64,000 nucleotides of DNA from Candidula unifasciata. Its lineage: Eukaryota > Mollusca > Gastropoda > Stylommatophora > Geomitridae. The translations under genes and the position numbers were made by a program. The notes under the pieces were generated by a model. That model saw only the letters and a program-made list of their open reading frames with translations. It did not search any database and was not told the DNA's origin. Where the stretch lies: contig CAJHNH020004569.1 of the NCBI GenBank assembly GCA_905116865.2, positions 267,001 to 331,000 on the forward strand, read 5' to 3'. Of this stretch, positions 1 through 31,421 are shown piece after piece; position 1 is the stretch's first letter; each line of letters starts with the position of its first letter.

Positions 1-71
1 CGTTTGTTGTGTTCTTATTTAATCGGCACAGTGATTGTCGCATCAGGTGACTATAGGTTTATGTTGTACAG

Positions 72-20590
<20,519 letters not shown>

Positions 20591-20631
20591 ATTCGTTTCT
20601 GTGCAATAATTTTTTATTAATTACATAATTT

Positions 20632-21372
20632 GGCGCTCCTTTGATTCATTCCCCAAAATGGCGGCATGCCACATTCTGGCCATAAAATATCCAAAAATAT
20701 CCGAAAGACGGTGTTCGTGTTTTTCTAAAATACGGATTATCTGCCAAGGAACAAATCGCGGCAAAACTAGGATTACTTGACAATCAATATCAACATTTGC
20801 ACACGGTAGTAGTAGCAGACGATAAATACCGACCGTTGACAACAATTTCGAGCGTTTCTGCAGACGATACTAGCAGACAATATTAGCGACCGTTGACCAA
20901 TTTCGAGACATTATACAGACGATAGAAGCCGATTAGCAAGACTGTGTTCTTCCGATTGGAGGATTTAGCAGCGGTAGATGTCAGACTTGTCGGCATGCGC
21001 CAAACGCGATTAAACTCATCGCCGAGCGTATCCCCCGCGCTAGGTGCCTGGGACTCACGAGTACAGTAATTGGAGGAAGTAGCAGGAGATGCGGTAGCTG
21101 CCGCTCGTGAGTCCCAGCCATCTAGTTTAGCCCCCATCCGCGCCGCCGCGGTGAGGCACACTCGCAGAAGCAGGTCGGCAAGTAACGTATCGCCGAGACC
21201 CTGTCAGAGCCATTTGTTTCGTTATCCGGAGCCGGCACATATATTTTTAATAGAACTGACCCGCATTAGGATATTTTTGGATATTTTATGGCCAGAAATT
21301 GGCCAATTTAGCTCCCTTTTGAACGCCATCATATTAAAGCCGCCATTTTGGGGAACGATTCAAAGAAGAGCC
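20632..21372. mobile_element. 741-bp non-autonomous DNA transposon with TIRs and 8-bp TSD
   Basis: Flanked by the direct repeat CATAATTT at 20624-20631 and 21373-21380. The ends are inverted: GGCGCTCCTTTGATTCATTC against the reverse complement GGCTCTTCTTTGAATCGTTC, both followed by CCCAAAATGGCGG and, further in, TGGCCATAAAATATCC. No transposase frame is present. The 8-bp duplication fits hAT, P or Merlin type; the GG start resembles Merlin. It lies 42 bases after the laminin stop, so probably in the 3' UTR or just beyond. Confidence 0.88.
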
Positions 21373-21419
21373 CATAATTTTTACTTTCTATGGATGTTAC
21401 ACTGACAAAGCAAATTTTT

Positions 21420-22165
21420 GCAGCGACAGAGGAATATTAGCACTGACATCCTAGGAATGCAGTTAGAGTGGAAAATCCTCATTGACAGATTAAAGTAGTG
21501 GCTTTGCCAGGTTGGAGTGTAGACACTAGCAGGCAGACACCAACAGGGATGGGTGGAAACATTGACAGGGTAGTGTTTACATTGACAGCAGCAGGTACTG
21601 TCAGCATGAACAGAGATGAGTGGAAACATAGACAGGATGCAGTGTCTACACTGACAGGTGAGTGGAAACACTGACAGGTTGTAGTGTCTACACTGACAGA
21701 GATTCATGGAAACATTTACAGGATGTGGCGTCTACACTGACAAACATGAGTAGACAATTAGCAGGAATTGTCTTCATTGACAGAGGCAAGTGGAAACACT
21801 GATGAGTTGTAGTGTCTACATTGACAGAGGCAAGTAGAAACACTGATGAGTTGTAGTGTCTACATTGAGAGAGGCAAGTGGAAACACTGATGAGTTGTAG
21901 TGTCTACATTGACAGAGGCAAGTGGAAACACTGATGAGTTGTAGTGTCTACATTGACAGAGGCAAGTGGAAACACTGATGAGTTGTAGTGTCTACATTGA
22001 CAGAGATGAGTGGAAACACTGATAAGGTGTACTGTCTAAATTGACAGAGGCAAGTGGAACCACCAATAAGGTGTAGTGTCTAAGTTGCCAGAGATGAGGG
22101 AAAACACTGACAGGGTGTAAGGTCTACAGTGATAGACAGTTAAAAACATTGACACATGGACCATT
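21420..22165. repeat. Degenerate ~44-bp minisatellite
   Basis: Unit TGACAGAGGCAAGTGGAAAC + ACTGATGAGTTGTAGTGTCTACAT, best preserved at 21780-22000 and more diverged on both sides. Confidence 0.9.
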
Positions 22166-22204
22166 GACTGGATGCACTGCTTGACAGGCTTGAGTGTTGT
22201 TAAT

Positions 22205-23755
22205 ACAGTATTACCTGTGGAATACTGACAGAGCCAATCATAGACAAGGACATGGTGCCATACTGACAGAACCAATCATAGACAAGGACATGGTGCCATA
22301 CTGAAGGAGCCGAGCATAGACAAGGACATGGTGCCATACTGACAGAGCTGAGCATAAACAAGGACATAGTGCCATACTGACAGAGCTGGGCATAAACAAG
22401 GACATAGTGCCATACTGACAGAGCTGAGCATAGACAAAGAAATGGTGCCAAACTGACAGAGCCGAGCATAGACAAGGACATGGTGCCATACTGACAGAGC
22501 TGAGCATAAACAAGGACATAGTGCCATACTGACAGAGCTGGGCATAAACAAGGACATAGTGCCATACTGACAGAGCTGAGCATAAACAAGGACATAGTGC
22601 CATACTGACAGAGCTGGGCGTAAACAAGGACATGGTGCCATACTGACAGAGCTGGGCATAAACAAGGACATGGTGCCATACTGACAGAGCCAGGCATAGA
22701 CAAGGACATGGTGCCATACTGACAGAGCCGGGCATAGACAAGGACATGGTGCCATACTGACAGAGCTGGGCATAGACAAGGACATGGTGCCATACTGACA
22801 GAGCCGGGCATAGACAAGGACATGGTGCCATACTGACAGAGCCGGGCATAGACAAGGACATGGTGCCATACTGACAGAGCCGGGCATAGACAAGGACATA
22901 GTGCCAGACTGACAGAGCCAGGCATAGACAAGGACATGGTGCCACACTGACAGAGCCAGGCATAGACAAGGACATTGTGCCATACTGACAGAGCCGGGCA
23001 TAGACAAGGACATAGTGCCATACTGATAGAGCCGAGCATAGACAAGGACATGGTGCCATACTGACAGAGCCAGGCATAGACAAGGACATGGTGCCATACT
23101 GATAGAGCCGAGCATAGACAAGGACATGGTGCCATAATGACAGCTGAGCATAGACAAGGACATGGTGCCATACTGACAGAGCCAGGCATAGACAAGGACA
23201 TGGTGCCATACTGACAGAGCTAGGCATAGACAAGGACATGGTGCCATACTGACAGAGCCGGGCATAGACAAGGACATGGTGCCAAACTGACAGAGCTGAG
23301 CATAGACAAAGACATGGTGCCATACTGACAGAGCTGAGTATAGACAAAGAAATGGTGCCAAACTGACAGAGCCGAGCATAGACAAGGACATGGTGCCATA
23401 CTGACAGAGCTGAGCATAGACAAAGAAATGGTGCCAAACTGACAGAGCCGAGCATAGACAAGGACATGGTGCCATACTGACAGAGCTGGGCATAGACAAG
23501 GACATGGTGCCATACTGACAGAGCTGGGCATAGACAAGGACATGGTGCCATACTGACAGAGCTGGGCATAGACAAGGACATGGTGCCATACTTACAGAGC
23601 CGAGCATAGACAAGGACATGGTGCCATACTGACAGAGCTGGGCATAGACAAGGACATGGTGCCATACTGATTGAGCTGGGCATAGACAAGGACATGGTGC
23701 CATACTGACAGAGCTGAGCATAGACAAGGACACGGTGCCATACTGACACTGTCAG
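22205..23755. repeat. 38-bp minisatellite, ~40 copies
   Basis: Unit GCCATACTGACAGAGCCGGG + CATAGACAAGGACATGGT. Since 38 is not divisible by three, all three minus frames stay open for up to 503 codons; these are artefacts. Both edges fade into related TGACAG-containing sequence, so it may have grown from the neighbouring 44-bp array. Confidence 0.96.
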
Positions 23756-24295
23756 AGTGGACGTTTAAGTGAACGCAGTCCAAGTACTGACTGAGCAGGG
23801 TATTTAATTTGACGCAGTGAAATTTAGACAGTGATAGAGTTAAAGTAATAGTGAAACTGACAGCGTGGAATAGGACAGAGTGGAGAACTGACACTAACAG
23901 TGGGGGGAATACTGACAGAATAGATTAATGTCAGTAAGAAATATGTTGATGTCAGTAGAAAACACTCGGATGTCTGCAGTGAATATGAAGGTGTCACTAG
24001 TGAACAAGATAATGTCTGAGAATAAAGTGAAATGGTAGGATGTTAGATATTAGTGGTGAGTAGGATAATGTCCTTAGGAAACAGATGACGTCAGTAAAAA
24101 ATAGGATTGTGTCATTATCATCACCAGTTTGATGTGGAAGGGGAAACAAGTCACCTTGTTTAATTAGGTCTAAAGAAACTTTTTACCGAAGCCCACTCCA
24201 AAACAGCTTTCTGGTTTCAGTTGTGGATTATTGTTCTTGTACCAGGTTTACTAGCTATGACTGGGTTCTTGTGCTATGGTTACTGGTGTCTCAGC

Positions 24296-24515
24296 TACTG
24301 TCTGGTGGTGTTTATTGCGGACATCTGGTGGTGTTTATTGCGGACGTCTGGTGGTGTTTATTGCCGACATTTGGTGGTGTTTATTGCGGACGTCTGGTGG
24401 TGTTTATTGCCGACATCTGGTGGTGTTTATTGCGGACGTCAGGTGGTGTTTATTGCGGACGTCAGGTGGTGTCTCTGCTACCATCTGGTGGTGTTTATTG
24501 CGGACCTAAGGGGAG
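24296..24515. repeat. 23-bp minisatellite, ~9 copies
   Basis: Unit GGTGGTGTTTATTGCGGACGTCT with TTGCCGACAT variants. Confidence 0.92.
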
Positions 24516-24689
24516 GCTTCATCTTGAGTAGACTGTGTGTCTGGCATTCACCATTTCTTTTCCCAGCCCAGTCTGTTTTAGGTAGTCATGAGGTAAAATG
24601 TTGGTCAATGGAGAATAGGGATATTTAGGTAGGGAATCTGCTGATGCCAGCGTGCAATAGGATGTTGTCTGTAGGGAATCAGCAGTGTT

Positions 24690-24845
24690 GATTTTGTGTT
24701 GATTTTGACAGTGGTACCAAGAGCTGACGGATCAGAAGAGGTGGCAAACAATGAATGTAAAATTTTTCTTAGAAAAACCACAGCAGCCAAAAAATGCTGG
24801 GCTTGGTTCTGCAATGTCCTGTAAAGGTTACCTAACTAACTTTTT
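24690..24845 (+). repeat. SINE family B, opposite orientation
   Basis: Reads GACAGTGGTACCAAGAGCTGA, AGAAAAACCACAGCAGCCA and TTGGTTCTGCAATGTCCTGT (pieces), the reverse complement of 16447-16675. Confidence 0.65.
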
Positions 24846-24889
24846 TTTAAACTGTAGGGACTAGGATGCAACAAGAGAATATCATGATA

Positions 24890-25258
24890 CTGAGGAATCA
24901 GGAGGATGTAAAGGAGGAGTAGGACCATGTCAGGGAGGAATCAGGAGGTTATCAGAGAGAAGAAGGACCATGTCAGGGAGGAATCAGGAGGTTATCGAAG
25001 AGAATTAGGACCATGTCAGGGAGGAATGAGGAGGTTATCAAAAAGGATTAGTACCATGTCAGGAAGGAATCAGGAGGTTATTGAAGAGGATTAGGACCAT
25101 GTCAGGGAGGAATCAGGAGGTTATCGAAGAGGATTAGGACCATGTCAGGGAGGAATGAGGAGGTTATCAAAAAGGATTAGGATCATGTCAGGGAGGAATC
25201 AGGAGGTTATCAAAAAGGATTAGGACCATGTCAGGGAGGAACCAGTAGGTTATCAGTT
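24890..25258. repeat. ~43-bp minisatellite, 8 copies
   Basis: Unit TTAGGACCATGTCAGGGAGG + AATCAGGAGGTTATCGAAGAGGA. It stops just before the MITE at 25273. Confidence 0.92.
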
Positions 25259-25272
25259 AGATTCTTTCCCAA

Positions 25273-25546
25273 TATCTCACCCCAGATGACGCCATGGGAC
25301 AGTCAAATATTTTCGAGGGTGGTAAGAGCGGGTTTCCCTCTTTTTGTGTGTCTTCCAAAGCGGTGCCAGGGTTTCGCTATGTTTCTTCTTCAGGCAGAGT
25401 CCCTCCAGCGACTTGTCATCGCCATGAATTTCCTGGAGTTAGCAGCAAATGAAATGCCATATTACTAACTATACGCTTCATCTGCCACCCCCTGAAATAT
25501 TAGACTGTCTCATGACCTGTGGATTTCCAGTGTTTGGGGTGAGTTA
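25273..25546. mobile_element. MITE family M copy 3, inverted
   Basis: Starts TATCTCACCCCAGATGACG and ends TTTGGGGTGAGTTA, i.e. the other orientation of 7778-8024. The internal sequence is diverged. Confidence 0.65.
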
Positions 25547-25549
25547 TTT

Positions 25550-25990
25550 GGATAGAACCGGTTATCAAAGAGGAGTATGACTATGTCAGGAAAGACTGTA
25601 ATGTAGACACTTAACAGACAAGGTAGAAATGCCTGGAAAAAAAGGTTTTCTCCGAGGGGTGCACAGAACAGTGAAAATGTTGACAATTATCTGCGTAATG
25701 TATTGACAAAATGTCTTCTTTGTCTCATTACTAAAAATGCATTTAAACACAAATTTACAGTTAGATCACCTGCATCCTGTGTGTGCTGAACAAATTTCTT
25801 ACCCCAGATATAAATAAATGATCACATATGAAAATAACTAAGCTGTTTTCTTTTTAAGTAACATAATCTGGATGGTGGCCTTATTATTTACTATAGATGA
25901 CCTGAGCATGAAAGCTCATGAGATGGAGAAGTCGACAGGGGACTAAGTGGCTTTGTGGCATGCCATGATATGAATGTTGATCTGCAGAGA
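25550..25990. other. Unassigned intergenic sequence
   Basis: No gene, repeat unit or element end is recognised. Confidence 0.5.
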
Positions 25991-25997
25991 ATCTGAT

Positions 25998-26775
25998 ATA
26001 TAATGATCTCTCTCTGGGCACTGGGTTGTAGTCTGTCAACCTGCCACATGATGATGATCTCTCTCTGGGCACTGGGTTGGAGTCTGTCAACCAGTCACAT
26101 GATGATAATCTATCTCTGAGCACTGGGTTGTAGTCTGTCAACCTGCCACATGATGATGATCTCTCTCTGGGCACTGGGTTGGAGTCTGTCAACCAGTCAC
26201 ATGATGATAATCTATCTCTGAGCACTGGGTTGGAGTCTGTCAACCAGTCACATGATGATAATCTATCTCTGAGCACTGGGTTGGAGTCTGTCAACCAGTC
26301 ACATGATGATAATCTATCTCTGAGCACTGGGTTGGAGTCTGTCAACCAGTCACATGATGATGATCTCTCTCTGGGCACTGGGTTGGAGTCTGTCAACCAG
26401 TCACATGATGATAATCTATCTCTGAGCACTGGGTTGGAGTCTGTCAACCAGTCACATGATGATAATCTATCTCTGGGCACTGGGTTGGAGTCTGTCAACC
26501 AGTCACATGATGATAATCTATCTCTGGGCACTGGGTTGGAGTCTGTCAACCAGTCACATGATGATAATCTATCTCTGAGCACTGGGTTGGAGTCTGTCAA
26601 CCAGTCACATGATGATAATCTATCTCTGGGCACTGGGTTGGAGTCTGTCAACCAGTCACATGATGATAATCTATCTCTGAGCACTGGGTTGGAGTCTGCT
26701 GACATGCCACATGATAATGATCCCTTTCTCTCTTTCTCTGGGCACTGGGTTGGAGTCTGCTGACCTGCCACATGA
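25998..26775. repeat. 51-bp minisatellite, ~15 copies
   Basis: Unit GAGTCTGTCAACCAGTCACA + TGATGATAATCTATCTCTGAGCACTGGGTTG. 51 bp is 17 codons, so frames on both strands stay open (LESVNQSHDDNLSLSTG; DRLSSCDWLTDSNPVPR). Neither frame has exon signals. Confidence 0.95.
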
Positions 26776-26839
26776 TTTCTCTCTTTCTCTCTCTGGGCGA
26801 TAGACTGGAATCTACATTTATAAATCCCCCCCCCCCAAA

Positions 26840-27075
26840 AAAAAAAAACCAAAGATGGAGGTGGATTGGACTTGTCCTCAGAATGAAGAAAGAGAGACGG
26901 CCGAAACAGGCAATGCAATGGACACCGTAAGGACAGCGAGGAAGAGGCGGGCACTTGGAGGTGAACTTTTGAGGCTGAACTCAAGGCCACGTGAAGGTAA
27001 AAACTGGAAATAGAGAGGATGGCTCAGGATCGAATTGAGTGGTGACAGTTTGTCTCTGCCTTGTGTGCCTCTGGG
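26840..27075 (+). pseudogene. LINE relic: C-terminal tail of RT ORF
   Basis: Broken frames read RWIGLVLRMKKERRPKQAMQ then WTP, GQRGRG, FEAELKAT, IERMAQDRIEW and QFVSALCASGP, the tail pattern of RTE-like LINE polyproteins. Several stops interrupt it. Confidence 0.78.
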
Positions 27076-27568
27076 CCAATGAGGATTGATTGAATCATGA
27101 CCCCTATCTCTTTAGCCCTATTTTGGACACCTGAAAAGTCAAAAATTATGATTGTCTTCATCTTGTCTTTCTTCAGCTTCTTCACTAAGGTCTTATCCAA
27201 TCAGTTTGCGATTTTCAAGGACTGCTAGTTGGTCATTGGTCGAGGCCCCAACATCCCGGCAGACAGGTCGGCCCATAAGCGCTCAATTCCTGTACCACTG
27301 GAAATGACACAAAATGTCCTTTAGTATGTCCTTGCTGCTGCTGTATCTTGTGGCTGAGTCGGGACAAGTCTTCAATACTGCTCTAATGTTTGCAACAGAG
27401 ATGTACACTGTGTCATCTCCTCCATCCATTTCAGCAATGTGCATGTTGTGGACTGTATGTTTCATCCTCTTCCTCTCATCTCTGTCTGTCTTTTCAGTTG
27501 CAGAAATCTGTGCAGGAGTGCCTCGCCTTTGTCTTCGTTAGATCTTAAGATCGCCCCATTGATCATCT

Positions 27569-27886
27569 TTAATTCAGGCATATTACAGTTACATCAGTAT
27601 GGGGAGCGCCGTACTTAAAAATGGCACCTGGTTTCTGGGATCTTGTATGTTTTCCTGACCAAAATCGAGCCTGGCAGGTGGTCGCTTTCATGATGTCCCA
27701 CGAAGCCCCTCTGGCAGAGTATGCACTCATGCTGGGAGGAGAACAGGGTGAGATCAAGAGTGATGACTGTATAACTTTCTCTGTCAGGAATTTTCTAGTT
27801 GGTCTGCCATCGTTCAAGCAGATCTCCGTATTTACCAATGTCTCCTCCAAGGCCTCTGCCTGTTTGTTGTCTGTCTTGTTGCCCAC
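27569..27886 (-). pseudogene. Possible LINE endonuclease-domain fragment
   Basis: The minus frame reads ALEETLVNTEICLNDGRPTR and then a stretch with SPPS and ASWDIM. This resembles the C-terminal half of an endonuclease/exonuclease/phosphatase domain (LN-G-PT, then a WxV strand). Weak; no RT follows in frame. Confidence 0.35.
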
Positions 27887-27899
27887 AGCTGACTCTTTG

Positions 27900-29720
27900 C
27901 TTTAAAGTCAAAACATTTGATGATGATGTTGGGGTTTAACTGATCGCAAATTTAAGACTTTCCACTTGAAAACTACTGAAAACCGTATCAGTCACAGTAA
28001 AATCTTGAAGCTTGCACAAGCAAAGTAAAAATGTATGAGGCAGTTGTCAGATGTACCAACACTAATAGACGGACCCCACCACAACTGCAGCTCACTGATG
28101 GTGCAAATCTCGAAAGACGGCACTGTTTCTTCATCTTGTAATTTTTGTTTTAATTTACACTGACAGACAAGGTCTTCTGATAGGCTTGACTGTTAAAAGT
28201 AAGTGCCATTCTGAATTTAATCGGCCATTTTTAGTGCAGTCAACAACACGAGATTGTTGCGGAATTACAGATAAAAACACTCAATGTGAAATCCACAGCT
28301 CACAGTGTCGCACTAAGCATGTAACTCGTCAGCTGGGTGACAGAACCTTAAAGGGCTGCTAGATTTTTTCTGGTCTGTCCATGTCTTCATAAAATTCCAA
28401 ATAAACTCAGAAGCAATTCAACAAACTGTTGTTGGTTGATGCTAATCACAAGACACACAAAAAAGTAACTTTTATTTTATTTTTTTATTCTAATCACAAT
28501 GTTTTCAAATAAATATGCTTCCAAAAAAATCATGATCACAGCCAAAACAAATATACAACAAAGAATATACTACAGTGTGTAAAAAACAAAGAGTAACAAC
28601 AACAAAAGTGATTGAGACAAAGTGAGCTGAATGTCAAATGTTTGCACATAGCATGGTCTAGCTTCAGAAACCCATAGAAACAAAGGTTTGTACTGGGAAC
28701 TGAAAATGTAGACATGAAGGGAACAAAATTTGTATCATTAGGTCAGAACAGAGAATCTAGCTGGATAATGACAAACTGTTGTCACAACACAATTTCCTTC
28801 TTCTTCTCTGTCTCCAGTTACCTCATGAAAGTGAGTGGAAGGAAATGTGGTTAGAAAGGAGGAGAGGGGAGTGGGGGGGTTATGACGATCTTCTCTGTGC
28901 TCTTCTAATGCTTTGCAAAAGTTGATCTTCAATTCTAGATGCCATTGCTCCACCCTCTGCATGGTCTTATCTGTGTTGATTATTTTTCTTCAGCATGGCT
29001 CTCTGTGGCAGCTGGTACTCGTACATTCTGGTCAGATGGCCGTACTGTCTCATTTGTTGCTCTTTAATGAACTGCAAATTTCTTCATTTTTAATTGTATC
29101 TCTTCTTGCTACTAAAGCAGTTATTCTAAAGAATCTCATCTCTTTTTAATGATTTTTATGTCCAAGTTCATTTTGTTTATGACCCAAATCCATTTTGACA
29201 ATATCTGAATCAGTCAATCCGCCAATCCTTTACAGAATCTCACTCTCTTAACAGTGTGCCTGAAAGTCTCTCTTTCTCGAGCCAATTCTCCAGCCCTGTG
29301 TGCTTTGATAGTCAATGCATCTTCTGTGTCCTGTATCCACCTTCGTGAATGTCAGCCTTGGCCTCATTTCCTAGAAACTGCATCCTCCTACGCTGTTCTC
29401 TCCAGACCACTACGGCATTTGACAATGTCTAGACATTCACAAACTGACAGATTAACAACTAACTGTGTCACTGGTATCACTAGCTCAACGTCAATTATTC
29501 AGTTGGAATCCTTACATCATATGGTCTCAGTGTCCATCATATATTCAATTAACTTCTTTATTTATTTATTTTGCAATTTTATCCTCTCACTCATCTGTCA
29601 CACTCACATCTATATTTGTTCTTCCTTTTTACCCCTGATCCTACCTATAGGTTTTGTGCACTCTCTAAAAATACTGACTCATCATCCTCTCTCTCTCAAC
29701 AATTATTTACTGTTTTTCTT
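27900..29720. other. Gene-free stretch between laminin and BTBD8
   Basis: No exon or element with both ends is found. AT-rich sequence with TTTATT words (AATAAA on the minus strand) at 28460-28520 might end a long BTBD8 3' UTR, but that cannot be shown here. 29230-29470 may be an eroded LINE tail. Confidence 0.4.
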
Positions 29721-29727
29721 ATGGACT

Positions 29728-30009
29728 TCAAGGCCCCAGTGTGGGCTGAACAAGAACAGACCCACTGCACCCCACTCCTCCCCCACCCCCACCAAGCCTG
29801 CAATAAACATTGACTAATTAGAGACATTACCTTCTAAGTCAGAGTGAACCTGCTTTAGAGGCAAGGAACCAATAGTCTGCATAAAAATAAGCCAGGTCTG
29901 TCAACCAAATATGCATGCAAAACTCCAGTTCTGGAATAAGACTAAAGTCCAAAAAGATGATCAACCACAACTTTCCGGCCAAGTCTGAACTGGTGAACAT
30001 GAAGAAGTA
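29728..30009 (+). repeat. SINE family A copy, near full length
   Basis: Starts AAGGCCCCAGTGTGGGCTGA, contains TAGAGGCAAGGAACCAATAG, TCTGCATAAAAATAAGCCAG and CTCCAGTTCTGGAATAAGAC, and ends ACATGAAGAAGTAA. Confidence 0.8.
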
Positions 30010-30481
30010 AAAGAGTGTACCTCTGCTTACCTCTTTTATGACCTGCAGAACTTATGGCACACAGGGATTTCTGTGCCCTAGGCTTTAAACATCAGCAGAT
30101 GATCTTGAGAAGACCACACCCCTGTGTTTACTCATGTAGTGCAACAATGTCTGTTACTGGCTCAGATTCCTCTCATTTATCTACAGTGCAAGAATGCCCA
30201 TAAGTCTATTGAATTTTCCCACATTTATGTACACACAAGGATCCCACTGTTCAATTTTCTGTGCACAAAATCATATTTCTTCTATGGGCTACCATGACTC
30301 AAAAAGGACACATAGAACAGTAACAATGTAACCTTCCATATATGTCATAACAGGCTAATAAAACGAGACTGGTGTGAGACTGACCACTTCATCCCAAAGA
30401 AAAGTTTAGCTCAATAATCCAACAAAATCAGGAACAAGTCTGCAAAGGTCATGGCGTAAATGGTTTCAGCTCCAGTGAGAG

Positions 30482-30520
<39 letters not shown>

Positions 30521-30930
30521 AGAGCTTTCTCACAGAGCTCGTTTTTTGTGTGTGTAAAGTCTTCTACGTATGTGTTTGCCCTCAACTCAGTACATCGTTC
30601 CAAAGATAATATGATGTCCTTGATGTCTACTATCACAGGACAATTTGTACAGTAACCCTTTGTATTGGTATTATTAGTTCAACTACTTCTGCCCTCAAGT
30701 ATCTGCTGAGCTCCTCCAGGCTAAAGAAGTTATTTATTTTCAGCTTAACTCCTTGGAACAGGAGGAGTTCAAGTAATAACTGCTGGGGATCTAAAGAGTT
30801 TTTAAAAAGCAGTCAGTTGGCACACTCTGTTGTGTTTTACAGCTAGACTGTGATATTTGGACCTTTTAGTGCAAAACATTGTTCAGCACATCCTTGATTA
30901 GTCTCCAACTACACTATGACTGTTCAGGGG
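30010..30930. other. Unassigned sequence with a long poly-G run
   Basis: An uninterrupted G run of about 35-38 occupies roughly 30483-30519. No coding or element signal is seen in the rest. Confidence 0.6.
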
Positions 30931-30932
30931 TA

Positions 30933-31010
30933 GTGGGCCTATTCTCTCCCCCCCCCCCCTTTTCAACCCCCACTTCCAAAATAAATGAGGCCCCAAAACC
31001 CACACGGGGA
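30933..31010 (-). repeat. SINE family A, 5'-end fragment
   Basis: Reads GTGGGCCTATTCTCTCCC, then CCCCAAAACCCACACGGGG, the reverse complement of the family A head. Confidence 0.6.
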
Positions 31011-31059
31011 GAAGAGTCTACCATTGTAAAGCAAAATAAAAACATAATATACAGTAAAA

Positions 31060-31275
31060 GTAAAGGACCCTTTCCACACCCTTTGGCATAGAGGGTATAC
31101 AGTGATAGACCTATATTTTATAGACCAATCAGCACTTGGTCGGCGATGTGGACAACTTTTCACGAGATTACCTGGCACCCACTTTTGGCCAGGTCAGTCT
31201 CGCAACCAAAGTCATTTTATTTTAATCTGACTCAATGCAGATTGTAGTGTCTAGCCGTGATACCATGGTGGCTTC
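31060..31275 (-). repeat. tRNA-derived SINE family C, downstream of BTBD8
   Basis: AAAGGACCCTTTCCACACCC, TTTATAGACCAATCAGCACTTGG and CTGGCACCCACTTTTGGCCAGG (pieces) align with 8485-8765. It lies 146 bases beyond the BTBD8 stop, so probably in its 3' UTR. Confidence 0.7.
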
Positions 31276-31421
31276 CACATTAATGTACAGGACCAGATTT
31301 GTTCTTTTTTTTTTTTAACTGAATTTCAAGGACTGAAGATTGACACCTGAGATAAAGAAGTCAAGTCACTGGCCATACCAAGAAGCTTAAAAAAACAACA
31401 TGTAGGATTCACCAGTTATAT

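Noticed and set aside
22200..23749. Open frames of 333-503 codons on the minus strand (SVWHHVLVYA... strings)
   Set aside because: They are produced by the 38-bp tandem repeat, which is open in all three minus frames. No splice sites or homology.
22205..23755. CRISPR-like regular repeat
   Set aside because: Units are contiguous, with no unique spacers, and the genome is eukaryotic.
25884..26990. 368-codon minus and 194-codon plus frames
   Set aside because: Shadow frames of the 51-bp array at 25998-26775.
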